A DNA stretch of 64,000 bases. It comes from Serripes groenlandicus (lineage: Eukaryota > Mollusca > Bivalvia > Cardiida > Cardiidae). Of the stretch, positions 11,836-25,000 are shown piece by piece. The position numbers and the translations under genes were made by a program. The notes beneath the pieces were generated by a model that was not told the origin of the DNA, did no database searches, and saw only the letters and a program-made list of their open reading frames with translations. The stretch spans positions 27,451,217-27,515,216 of the forward strand of contig JASEVX010000012.1 of the NCBI GenBank assembly GCA_031761405.1. Direction: 5' to 3'. Every line of letters starts with the position of its first letter. Position 1 is the stretch's first letter.

Positions 11836-12850
11836 CAGAATAATTTTCTTGATGTGTTTTGCATTAGAAATCACATTGCATAATTCAGGTGATCGATCTA
11901 GGGCCATCATAGCCCTCATGTTTATTATATGTTTACAATGCTTTAGTGCCATAATACTTGTGTTTCAACATTTAATAATATACCATCTGATTCAGTTGTC
12001 GCACGTAACAACATGAAAATTATGTAGCTTCTTCTTTACAAAAGATACACGGAGGAGTTGGCAAATGAAGGTATTCGGGTAAATGAATTTTGGACATGCG
12101 CTTCAGATATTTATAATGTGTTTTTTGACATACAATGCTCAAATTTGTTTGGTTACAAACACATTTGTAAGGTGATTGTTTTCCAATTAACGAAGTTTTC
12201 GCTCAAACCAGGATTCGATTAAAGGTTATTCTTTTTAGATTCTCGCTCAAATTTGTTTGGTTACACAACCAAACGTTTAGAGTTGATTATTTTCTGATTA
12301 ACATTGGAGTAAAGATCAATCCCTGCTGCAAACCCCCTTAATTATAACCGCATTTTTAAGTGTATTCTATTTTATTGTTTCTATAGATAAATATTATAAA
12401 AATACATATATACATCGGTCAATAATTTTAATAATAATCAATATTTACATCATCATAATCCTTAAAAAGGATTACAGCGAATTGTTATACAAATGTTGTG
12501 AATCGTTATTCAACTGTGGAGAATCGTTATTAAGCTGTGGCTAATCGTAAGTAATTAAATTCAGATGAGGTGACTCTGAAAGATTTTTCCACGTTGTTTG
12601 TGTCGCCTGCCTTGTCAGGGTGACACATTGAGATCACTTCTCCACTGTCCAAGTGATGCATTCACTAACTGACCTGACCTATTGACATGTGACATGTGTG
12701 TTCCTTCTAACACTCTTGTTTCAAATGTATATCTAAAGTAAACCATAAATTTTCCGGATATATTTTTAAGTTCCACGGATGTATCAACTCTAAAAATATA
12801 ATGGTTGTTCAGATGAAAATGCCATATCTATGTGTTCTTTTATCTTACAG
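11836..12850. other. Gene-free stretch upstream of the kinase
   Basis: AT-rich, without a recognised gene. 11885-11930 holds an end fragment of the dispersed 'ggccatcat' repeat. The end of this stretch (12830-12850) is a pyrimidine-rich tract ending in CAG that looks like a splice acceptor for a 5' exon of the kinase transcript. Confidence 0.5.
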
Positions 12851-12956
12851 TAATTATTTAAAGAAAACCAACCAAGCTGTTTTCTCCAAGTTGATAGCAA
12901 CAGCTGCAAGAGAATTATTGCTACCCTCAACAAGGCAGTTCATTTCATCCTTCATC

Positions 12957-13034
12957 ATGTCCAACTACGATGTAATTTTTGTATTAGGAGGTCCGGGTGC
13001 TGGCAAAGGAACTCAGTGTGAAAAGATTGTACAG
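12957..13034 (+). CDS. CMPK1: UMP-CMP kinase exon 1
   Basis: Encodes residues 1-26 from [21 protein letters not shown] to KIVQ; the donor is CAG|GTACGC. The Met at 12957 was chosen because it sits where cytosolic family members start. The frame stays open upstream to 12801, and a good acceptor (CTTACAG at 12850) precedes it, so 12851-12956 is either 5' UTR or a basic, Ser/Leu-rich N-terminal extension. Confidence 0.9.
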
Positions 13035-16000
13035 GTACGCATAACAGTTAAACTCTAGATAATAGTGCACCTTCTGAAACCATTGTTTAACCTCTAAATC
13101 TGGTCTCAGTGTGACATTTTTCTGGTTTACACAAAAAATCGTGTAGGGTTAAATTGCTTTTTAGCTTACCTGAACATCAAGTGCTCATGGTGAGTGATTG
13201 TGATCCGCTTTTGACCGTCGTACGTAAACATCTCCTCCGTTAACAGTGGGTCAATTGGGACGAATCTTCAGAGAATGCATCCTCTCAATGTATCACCAAA
13301 ATTGCTGTAATTTCCTTTAGATCCATGAAGAACTCGGGTTTCCATGGCAACTGAAAGAAAATAAACTTCAATATTTTTCTTCCCGAAAACCGGTTGGCCG
13401 ATATCCAAATAACGTTGTTCCTTGGGTGACCCTCTATCAAATTCCTTCAAGCCATGTTGATTGGTTGAAAACATGGTTGCCAGGGGGCGGCTGTATTACC
13501 TATGTATGGCTTAACTGTAAATTTCACCTCCGAAACTATCTCGCAGTTTACCAAATAGTTTTGTAAAAGTGCTTCTAGGGGGACCTCCTATCAAATTCCT
13601 TCAATCCATGTTCATTGATCGAAAGACTTGACTGCCAGGGGGAGGGGCTGTTCTGCCGTATATGGCTATAGCAAAAGAATATTCTTCTTCAAAATTATGT
13701 ATCCAATTTCCAAATATTTGTTTAGAAATGTTCCTCGGGTCATCCCTTCTGAAATAACTTTAAGCCATGTTGATTAGTAAACAAAAAAGGTTTCTTGGCT
13801 GGAATGATAAGTCATATCGCATTTTTAGGTGAGCGATCCAGGGCCATCATGACCCTTCTGTATAAAATTGATGTTGTTTAAACCTTTCCCACATACAAAA
13901 CATTTGCAGCATAACTTAGAAATCAAATAGACAAAAATATATAATATATCTTTGATTAAAAGTATAATTATTTGTTAAATGTTGAAAACTTCAGAAATTG
14001 TAAAGCAGTTTCGCCTTTTGCTACAGTTTTCAAATGTTTTCTGCTACAGAGGCGTCATAAAGCCTCTGTTTGTTAGAAAGGGTTAAAAAAGTTCTTTTTA
14101 CAATCATGAGTAAATGATTAGATAGTTTAATACTCTGGCTGTATAACATTTGTCAGGCTTTACTCACTTTTGTGTTAACATAGTAGTAAGTTAGTAAGAG
14201 TTACCCTCCTTATATTTGATAACCAATTAGCCTTAACATTTTTTTTTAAATAATCTAACAGACACAAGGCTATATATAAGAAGCATGTTTCTTTGTTTTA
14301 AAAATCCTTAACTTCTCCCTTTGCCACACTGTTCTAAAATGTTGTCTGCTGCAGACACGTCAGAATGTGTCCGCAAGTTTGTTAAGGATTGGTTTGATAT
14401 TAAAAGAAATGGACAAAAGTATAAGGATTACCATACTCTAAGAGTGGGAAGATCTCAATTACATTGAGCATGATAATTGGGACAATCAAATAAATGTTAT
14501 CATTATTATGAGGGTTCTATTACTTTATATATAAATATAAATTAGATAAGTATTTTAAATTTTGTTTTGTAGAAATTTAGGTTTGTTCACATCAGTGCTG
14601 GTGACAAGTTGAGAGAGGAGAGTCTGAGACCAGGATCAAAATTTGGTGAGAAAATTGCGGAACATATCAAAAATGGCTCCATTGTATCAGTTGAGATCAC
14701 ATGCTCTCTTCTTAAACAGGTCAATATAATTGTTTGTATATATTCTTCATGGATACCTCTAATATTTTAACTCGTTCCCACAAACAACAAATCTACAGAC
14801 GACTTTAAAATAATCTTGGCAAATATTTGGAATATTTTTACAAATGAAAACTTAAGCATTGAATATAGTTGAAAACATAAGGGCAAAAGAAGAAATTGCT
14901 CATAATTTCTTCTTTTGCCACAATGCTTTCAAAAGTCGTCTGCTGCAGAGGTGTCAGAAAGTGTCTATATGTTGGAAAGGGTTAAAACATGTACTGTAGT
15001 TGTCATATTTTAATAAAACATGTGAGAACAAGTTAGGTTTGTGAAACACCAATGAACCAAGGTGGTAATAAAGTTTTCTAGAAGTACGAGGTGTGTTCAA
15101 AATGTACGTGGACTTTTGTAATATTTCAATTATTAAATAGTGCACAAGAATAAAACGTATATTGCTATGACAAGTAACTTTTCCGCTATATGATTTCTAA
15201 ATTTCGTGGTGTTATCATATTCTGTTTCGTAGCAACAGCGCTCACAAATATACATGTTATGCTTACCCGAAGCAGTCCGATAACGTCAATGACGTTACGT
15301 TTTTGGATAACGTTTCAGTGACTAATCACATTTTCTCGAAGTATTCACCATGCTTCTGAATGCACTTTATATGTCTCTTAACCCACTTATCATATACCGT
15401 TCTATACCACTGTTTGTCTAACTGGGCTATGATGCGATGTGTTTGAAGTTTAAGTTCATGTAGAGTTGTGAATTTCTGTCCCCTGAGTTGTGCCTTTATT
15501 ATTAACGGAAAAAACGCGAAATCCATAGGCGCTAAATCGGGTGAATATGGCGGATGGGGAATGTACTTAAGGTCCATGGTTTCAAGTTCCAGACAAGTGG
15601 TGGCAGAAACATGCGGCGGTGCATTATCCTGATGCAACAAGAAGTTTTCAACTGGCGTGCCCGGTCTCTTTTTTTTAAGAGCCTGGACGAGATCTCGGCG
15701 TAGTACCTAAAACAATGAATATTTTGTAAAGGAAATGTTATATACAGTGTGTTAATACCTGCATTCCTTCACGATCCATAAACATGATAAACATGTAACG
15801 GGTACCGGACTTCTGCACACGAGCTTTCAATGGGGGTGGAGATGACGTGGTCTTCGAAGCAGACGACTCTCACGCTGCATTAATTTTTGGCTTTCGTCCT
15901 ATTCTAGGGTCATCTTCTACTGATTCTCTTCCTTCACGAAACAATTTATGCCATTTAAAAACTAAAGATCTACAGACCCGTGATTTATGTTTGGATTCTT

Positions 16001-19000
16001 CTAACATTTTCATGGTTTCCGTTGGTGTTTTGCTCAAATTCGCGCAAAATTTAATGACTGCACGGATTTCCGTGTTTTCGGATGACGACATTTTACTTGC
16101 GTTCCCAGCCGACGCTTGTTATTAAAGTTGTTATTGTGATTATGATTTGGCGTGCTCCGGGTGCGTGTTACCTGGCAACTGCGAATGTTTCCATAGTGAT
16201 CGTTTTTTATACTAAATATGGAATTCCTACAAAGATCAATGCGGCACATATTTTGATAAATGGAGGTAAAATTTAATTGAAATCACGCCGAAAGTTTTCA
16301 AATTATTGAAAAAGTCCACGTACTTTTTGAACACACCTCGTATGTCAATCTCAATGGTCAATATCAAGGCAAAATGTCGGACTTGAAACGATAACACATG
16401 TCTCATTAAAAAAAAATCAATTATAAACGATGTAAAAGTTTTTACCAGAAACAGAAAAAAGTAAATGTGTTGAGAAAAAGGGGAAAAAATGCTCATTTTG
16501 AGAAATTCAGCTATTTCTCAATGTTTTCAAAGTTTTGTCTTGAGGTACCCTCCACACCATTTACATCTTTGTGAGGTTTTCTCTATCTTCCTTTACTCTT
16601 TTGTATAGAGATACTTGTTTTCCGATGTTGTAAGCAATTATTTTGTTCAAAGCATGATGCTGGAGTCCCAACATAGTTTTGATGCCTGGAACAAAAAGGG
16701 ATATTGTTGCACATGCAAACACACAGAGCTTTGATCGTTCGCCCTCATGTAGTATAGCTATACTTGTACAAAAGTCTACGAGTGCAGCCCATATATATAA
16801 ACACCTAAAAATAGACATGCATGAAGACTTCCTTTTTAGCTTCACTGGATGAAAGCCAGTAAAGCTTATGTCATGGCCAATTGTCGGTCATCTATTGGGT
16901 TTGGACTCAAAAGGACTTCTCTACAGCTATCACTGGAACATTTGAGATTAAATTTACAGCAATCATCCTTTGAAAGTCCTCTTTAAAATTCCTTGAGTGA
17001 CCCTCTTTCCACCAGTGGGTGGGAATTTCCTTCTTCTGTGGTCATAATGTCAACTTTAAAATCTTCTCCTTAGAACCATTTGACCAATTTAGCTATTATT
17101 TTACAGGAATGTTCCATGGTGACCCTCTACCAGATTTCTTCTCATTTTTCTTTCATTGGTCAAAATGCATGGCCACCAGAGAATGAGGCTGTTTTGCAAT
17201 ATATTGTTATAACGAAAACTTCAAATGCCAAAACATAACAAATATTCTTGTCAATTTTGTTTTCTAAATGTTCCTTGGGTAACTCTCTACCAAGATTGTT
17301 TTATGATCTTTTGAAATCATGGCCGCCCCGGGGCCGTGCTCATTTCATCTTCTATAAAAGTACTCGCCCGATTTGAAAATATTATTTGCACAAATGTTCC
17401 TTTAGTGACCTTCTACCGAAGTGGTTGAAAATAAAAACATGGCTGCCAGGGGCTGGGGCTTGTTTTCCATGTATACGTTTGTAGTATATTTTCCTTAATT
17501 GACCCTCTTCGTTATTTATTCCTTAAAGCTATATTAATTGGCAGAAAAGCATGGCTGCCAGGGAGCGGTGCTGTTTTGCCAACATATGGCTACGCTGAAT
17601 ACTTTTAAATCTTCTCCTCAGACAGAATGTAGCCAATTTCCAAATAATGTTGTAGAAATTTCTCTACGAGATTCCTTCAAGCCATGTTGATTGGTTGAAA
17701 AACTTGGCCACCAGGGGTTGGGATTGTTTTGCTTTATATGGGCTAAAGTGCTTCATGCCAGTGAAGCGATACTGGTCCTCTTGTTTATATGATATTTTAA
17801 GAATAGGCTGCTTTGAAAACATTTGTATGTTATGCTTCAACGTTTGAAACAGCATTTAAAATACTGTCAGAAAAGGAAAAATTGATAACATGAACCATTT
17901 CTGTTTTTGCACTAATATTTTCAGAAATCTGTTGCAGGGCATGTCTGTATAAAGGTTAATTTCAAAAGTATTACACCATTTTTTTTCAGGCAATGAAAGA
18001 AAGTAAAAAACAGAATTTTTTGATTGATGGTTTCCCTAGAAACAAGGAAAATCTTGATGGATGGAACAAGGACATGTCAGAGGTGGCATCAGTTAAAAGA
18101 GTATTGTTTTTTAACTGTGACGAGGAGGTGAGATGTTCTAACATTTTATTACCTTTGTCCTCAACTCCAGTTTCAGTCTTTCCCACATACAACACATCTG
18201 TAGCAGACGACTCCCGATGACAACTATGTGGGAAATGTCTGTAAATAAAAGTACAATTAGTGAACAAAGTTGAAAACATTGTGACAGTAGCTAAAACTAC
18301 TCATTATTAGCAATTTTAGCTTTTGTCACATTTTTTAGCTCACATTAGCACGAAGTGCAAGGTGAGCTTTTGTGATCACTTACCGCCGGCGTCCATCGTC
18401 GTCGTCGTCGTCGTCGTCTGTTCGTCTGTTAACAATTTCCTACAAATTACTTTTCCTACTAAACCAATGAACAGATTTCAAAATAACTTCACAGGAATCG
18501 TCTTTAGGTAGTTTTCTTTCAAAGTTGATCAAAGAATTTAATTCCAAGTAGAACTTTGGTTGCTGCGGCATCAGAAAAGGGGAAAATTGCCAAATCTTAA
18601 AAAATGTTCTTGTCCAAAAGTACTGGACAGATTTGAATTTTTTTTGGCACAAATGTTCCTTAGGGCACCCTTAACCAAGATTGTTCAAATATTTCCAATC
18701 CGTTGAAAAACATGGCCGCCAGGGGGGCGGAGCTTGTTTTCCTTATATGTGCATTGTTAAAACTTTAAAAATATTATTGTCCAAAAGTACTGGCCCGATT
18801 TGATTTTTTTTTTATGCACAAATGTTCCTTAGGGCACCCTTAACCAAGATTGTTCAAATATTTCTGATCCGTTAAAAAACATGGCCGCCAGCGGGCTGAG
18901 CTTGTTTTCCTTATATGTGCATTGTTAAAACTTTAAAAATATTCTTGTCCAAAAGTACTGGCCCGATTTGAAAATTATTTTGCACAAATGTTCCTTGTGG

Positions 19001-22000
19001 CACCCTCTAACAAGATGGTTGAAATATTTCCGATCCGTTGAAAATACATGGCCGCCAGGGGGCGAAGCTTGTTTTCCTTATATGCGCATTGTTAAAACTT
19101 TAAAAATCTTCTTGTCCAAAAGTGCCGGCACGATTTCAAAATAATTTTGCACAAATGTTCCTGGGGCACCCTCTACCAAGAATGTTGAAATATTTCCAAT
19201 CCGTTGAAAAACATGGCCGCCAGGGGGCGGAGCTTGTTTTCCTTATATGTGCATTGTTAAAACCTTAAAAATCTTCTTGTTCAAAAGTTCTGCCCCGATT
19301 TAAAGATAACTTGGTACAAATGTTCCTTGGGTAACCCTCTTGTAAGAACTAAGATTGTTCTAATAATCTTTTGAAAACATGGCCACTAGGGGACGGAGCT
19401 TGCTTTCCTATTATAGGGTAAAAGCATGGTTTATGAAAAGTATAGTTAACCTTTTCCCAAATAAAGACGCTTTCTGACGCCTCTGCAGCAGACAACTTAT
19501 GAAAACATTGTGACAAAAGAAAAATTTCTCATAATGAGCAATTTCTTCTTTTGTCACAATGTTTTCAACTCTATTTGTTAATACTACATTTATAGAGATT
19601 TTTCACATTTTGGCCTGAATGCTTTCAAAGCCATCTCCTACATATTGTTGTATGAGGGAAAGGGTTAATCAACTATATGTATTAGTTATTTATGTAACCT
19701 CTGGCTGATTAGAAATATGATTTTCATTTTCACAGTTCAAAATATTTGCTATTATAGGGTAAAAGCATGGTTTATGAAAAGTATAGTTAACCTTTTCCCA
19801 AATAAAGACGCTTTCTGACGCCTCTGCAGCAGACAACTTATGAAAACATTGTGACAACAGAAAAATTGCTCATAATGAGCAATTTCTTCTTTTGTCACAA
19901 TGTTTTCAACTCTATTTGTTAATACTACATTTATAGAGATTTTTCACATTTTGGCCTGAATGCTTTCAAAGCCATCTCCTACATATTGTTGTATGAGGGA
20001 AAGGGTTAATCAACTATATGTATTATCCCTATTATATCATTAAAACAGACTTGTGTTAAGAGATGTCTAAACAGAGGTGAAACTAGCGGCCGATGTGATG
20101 ACAATAAGGTCAGCTTGACTAAAAGGTAGGAGTAGGGCATTACAACATTCTATATAAAACAAAGGCTTCGTTGTTGTTTAACCATTTACCTGTGATCATC
20201 CATCGCCTGTCTGACCGTTCAAATGTTCCCGTCCTATGGTCCCCTTCATTAGTTATTTATGTAACCTCTGGCTGATTAGAAATATGATTTTCATTTTCAC
20301 AGTTCAAAATATTGCGTGAAATTAGTAATTGCTTGTTCTGCTAAATTTTACCTATTCTACAAAACATACAGGTTCCATCCAATAAAGTTCTTTTAAATCA
20401 GATGAGCACTGTAGGGTCATCATGATGCTCTTGTTGTTGGTTTAGCATTAATCTCATTCAGACGACTTAAGATGCCTCTGCAGCAGATATATTGTGCGTA
20501 CTTTGTTGAAAAAGAAGACGGTTCTGAAAACAAGCAGTGTCTTCTTTCCAATTGTTTTGAAATCTGTATCAGAACTAGACCTCCCTATTATATTTTTAGC
20601 ACCAAATGTTTCCAAAGCAGATAACTACAAAATATAACAGGTAGACAGTTAAAACTAACATCACCTTTAAAAGCAATTAAACAATGTATTGTTCATGGTT
20701 GAGTCTGCAGGTTGTGTATCACAAACATTTATCAACCCCCCCTTTTTGTTAGCTCACCTAAGTTATTGTGCTCCCTTTTGTCCGGCGTTCGGCGTCCATC
20801 AACATATTCTCCTCTGTAACCAATTGGGTTGGTAAATTTGGATGCAACTTTACAAAAGGCATCCTGTTAATGTCTTAAAATTGTGTTGATTCATTCAGAA
20901 TTCTGGTTTCCATGGCAACCGAAATAATAATTCTCCTCCCGTACCAGTTGGCTTATTTTCAAATAATGTTGTAGGATTGTTTCTTGGGTGACCCTCCATC
21001 AGATTCCTCCAAGCCATATTAAATTAATATTGGCCGCCAGTGTCAGGGCTGTTTTGCCTTATATGACTATAGTGAAAACTTTAAAAATTATGTGCCCAAT
21101 TTTGTAGAAATGTTCCCCCATGACCCTCTTTGCGATAACTTCAAGCCATGTCGATAGGTAAAGAAAAAAGAATTATTGTTGTTGTAATGACAAATATCGT
21201 TGCATTAATCAAGTAAGCGATCCAGGGCCATATTGACCGTCTTGTTTATACAGATAACGAGATGTTTTTTTAAAGAAAACACATTGTCACCACTACTTCC
21301 AGTTAACTGTTATTAAAGTACTTCCAGTTAACTGTTATCAAACTACTTCCAGTTAGCTGTTATTAAACTACTTCCAGGTAACTGTTATCAATCTACTTCG
21401 AGTTAACTGTTACCAAACAACAACAAATATTGTTTCTTTCCTCATTGTTTTAACATTTAACTCTGACTGTGATAGTTTGCAATTGTTCTGCTTTAAAAGT
21501 ATATGAATAATTAGAAAAAATTATTTTGATACAAAGTTGAAAACGTTGATGGAAAAGGGTTTTTGTCATGGCCGCTTGCTATGAGCTAACCATATCGGTC
21601 ACCATGGAGGTTCGGTGTATGTACGTCCATCCATAGACATATAAACACATTGTCTCTGGTCTATCCGAACTACATCTTAACCATGCATCATGGGATTTCC
21701 AATATCCAGGCCTGTACCTCAAATGTCAAGGTCACACATCAAAATGAGTACTGTTTGAAAGGACTGTACCTTGTCCGGCCCACATCTTAACCATGCATCA
21801 TAGATTCTCAAGTTACTGGGCACACATGTTCACCATTTTGATGCGAAATGTTGCGCACAAGACCCAGGCCTGTACCTTAAATGTCTAGGTCACACTTAGA
21901 GGTCAAATATCAAAATCAGTACTGTTTTATAGGACTGTACCTTTTCCGGCTCACATCTCAACCATGCATCATAGGATTCCCAAGTTACTTGGAACACATG

Positions 22001-25000
22001 TTCACCATGGTGTAGTGAATGATGGTAGAAGTGAAAACAAGTTTTACAATAAAGGAGACTGTTCTCTTTTAACCATTTCCCACTTGTAGACACGTTATTA
22101 CACATATTGAGAAGTATGGTTTCTTATGTTTTTCTCAACTACTGACAACACTTCTCTACATAATTAATGTCTACATTCCAAAAGTGGGATTTAAGTACCA
22201 AAACGCAAAATATTCCATTATTCAAAATAAATTCAGTTTAAGGATATATGTTTAATGAGGATAAGTACAATCGTCTTTTAATACATGTGTCGGTGTGTAA
22301 CATTATTCCTATGTTAAATATGCCTGAACCTTTCATACACAAAAGATGCTAAAAAAGATGTATGTTAAACTTCAGAATAATATGATATCTCAAAAATAAC
22401 AAATAAATGTTGCGTTATTATACTTTTGACATTATACAACCACTTCGGTATCGCAGAAGGGCCTTAATTAATTGCTATCAGGTCAACTCTTTATCAGTCT
22501 GTGTTGTAATTGCATGGAAGAGTACTATGTCTGTGACAAAACCTTTGGAGCGGGCTCGACATTGGCCGGAGGGCATCTAGTTCTAGCTGGGTCTTTGGAA
22601 TTTGTGTTTTTCCCACATCGTTTTCAAATGATGTCTGCTGCAGAATCATTCAAAGTTGTTCGGAAAGGGTAAACCTTTGCCTAAAGTCATATTAAAATCA
22701 GACCAAAATACATCAATGTACATATATTGGATATGATGCCAACGCATGACAGATTGGCTCGAATTGACCCTAAACACTTAATTACTCATCATGAGCACAT
22801 GCTCAGGTTTTAGATCCAATGAAATCGCACGATACAACCAACACGTAGTTTTGTACAATTGGAAAACAAGACAAGCACCACAACTCTATATCATTTATTT
22901 TATGATTTGTTATACCTGTTTCATATATATATATTTTATAAGCAAGAATTTGATTGGCTGCTGCAAAGGCCAGTCTGAGTTGACATGTTTGGGGAAGTCA
23001 TCAGATTATAAGAATAACTACATACAAGCCACTGAAGGTTAGGTCTTGTTTTAATGAGATTACCTTTTCCCACATACGACAAATTTGCAGCAGTAAACTT
23101 TGTCTTTAAATGAATGAACAATTACTGTGTGAAATTGAAGATATTGTGGCAAAAGGATTAATTGCTCATCATGTGCAATTTCTCCTCTTGTCCAAGTGTT
23201 TTCAGAAGTGACAATCTTCTTCTGCCGAGGCATCAGAAAGTGTCTGTTTGTGGCATTAAATGAGGTGAAAAGTTTATTTGTATGTCTTTATATTACAGAA
23301 TACAGACATATATCAATTCTACAATGCCAATCATTAAACATTTCCAAGCCTTGAATTTAGTCACTGAGATAGCAGCAGATAATACTCCAGATGAGGTTCT
23401 TATTTTATTGTATACCCTTTCCCTGGTATTAAACCTTTTAAACACATAAAAGGAGAAGTTTCTAACAACCATTTCCAGTTTTCCTGAACATTATTACATT
23501 TTCTTCAGACATATTCAAAGCAGAAAACTAAACTCTAAAAAGTTTTAGAATTAGATTTTTGGCCATTTTTTAATACAAAGGTAACCCTTTCCCACATACA
23601 ATAATTGTTCAGTAGACGACTCTAATAAAATAAAATGCACAAATGTGGAAAATGCCTACACTGAAAGTATAATTATCGAAAACAAGAAAAATCTTTAAAA
23701 AAGATATACGGCGATTAATATGAGAAAACAGCAAGAAATGGAACATGCGCATATTATTTGACTTGAATATCAGATAGGTTTTGTTAATAATCAAACAATC
23801 AGTAATTCTTCATGAATTATAAAATTTGCGCAATAATGTTGTATATGTAAGAATTCGATAGCTCCTTAGATTGGGAATGCATTATAATCGTGAACCAGTT
23901 GGAGCATTGTTCGAATAGAACAATGTTCTTTAAAAGATATATAATCAGTAATCGAGTGTAGCTTGTGCGTTTTTTGTTGAACTCTTTCTTTTTAGAACCA
24001 CGTGTCAGCCAAAATTATGTAAACTCTCAGAAACTAATAAATACTAAACGGAAAGGGTGGAATCAACTTGTTTAATTCTTTATCCCAGTATCAACTACTA
24101 AATCATAACAATAATATATGTGTTTACCAAAGGCTAATCAGCAATCTCCATCCAGCTTCAGTGTCTATAAATAGATTACCAAGGCCGAGAATACCCCGTC
24201 ATATGACTGGAGATTACGCGAGGCTCCCAAGAGTTGTATACATTTCAATTGACGATAAATAATTGAAAAGCTTATAATGTTTCATAAGTAATTAATATTT
24301 TGCTCTTAAATATTATATTTCATACGTTTCAATGATTTTTTTTCACCTTATTAGTGCCTCTCGTAGGATCGCCAACTTCACTATCAACCAATCAAAACGT
24401 TTCATTTCCTTTATTTCTTTGATATTATTCACTAAATACATCATTTGATTTGTCTACAATCTAGATCATTTGTTTAACATCCAGGTCAAAACCTAGGTTA
24501 ATCAGCTATTGCCTAAAAATATAAAACAATGTGGCAAAAAAAATCTTCTTTTGTCACATAGTTTTCAATAGTTGTCTGCTACAGAGGCATCAGAGAGCAT
24601 CTATAAATGGAAAACGATAAAATCCTGATTTATTATTATGCAAACAATTTTATTCAGGTGGACATATTATGTTAAGCTGACTGTTTGGGCTTTATATATA
24701 TTGGATCTAGCCTTTTGTAGCAGACCACTTTTGAAAACATTTTGGATTTAGGTCACTTGAGCACAAATTGCTTTACATGCTCTATTGTGACCACTCATCG
24801 TCTATCTGTCTGTCCATTCACATTTTCCATAACAAAACATTATCTCCTAAACAAATGAATCAATTTGAAAAGAAAATCACAGGGATATTCCTGAGGTGGC
24901 CATCTGCAAAAGTTTTTCGAAGCATCTGCTCAGCTGTACAAGATTGCCACAAGAGATTAAAATATAACATTTCAAAACCACATCACATGAATTATTGACC

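Noticed and set aside
16561..16845. 94-codon minus-strand frame [13 protein letters not shown]...
   Set aside because: Lies in kinase intron 2 beside a dispersed repeat, has no family motif or splice partners.
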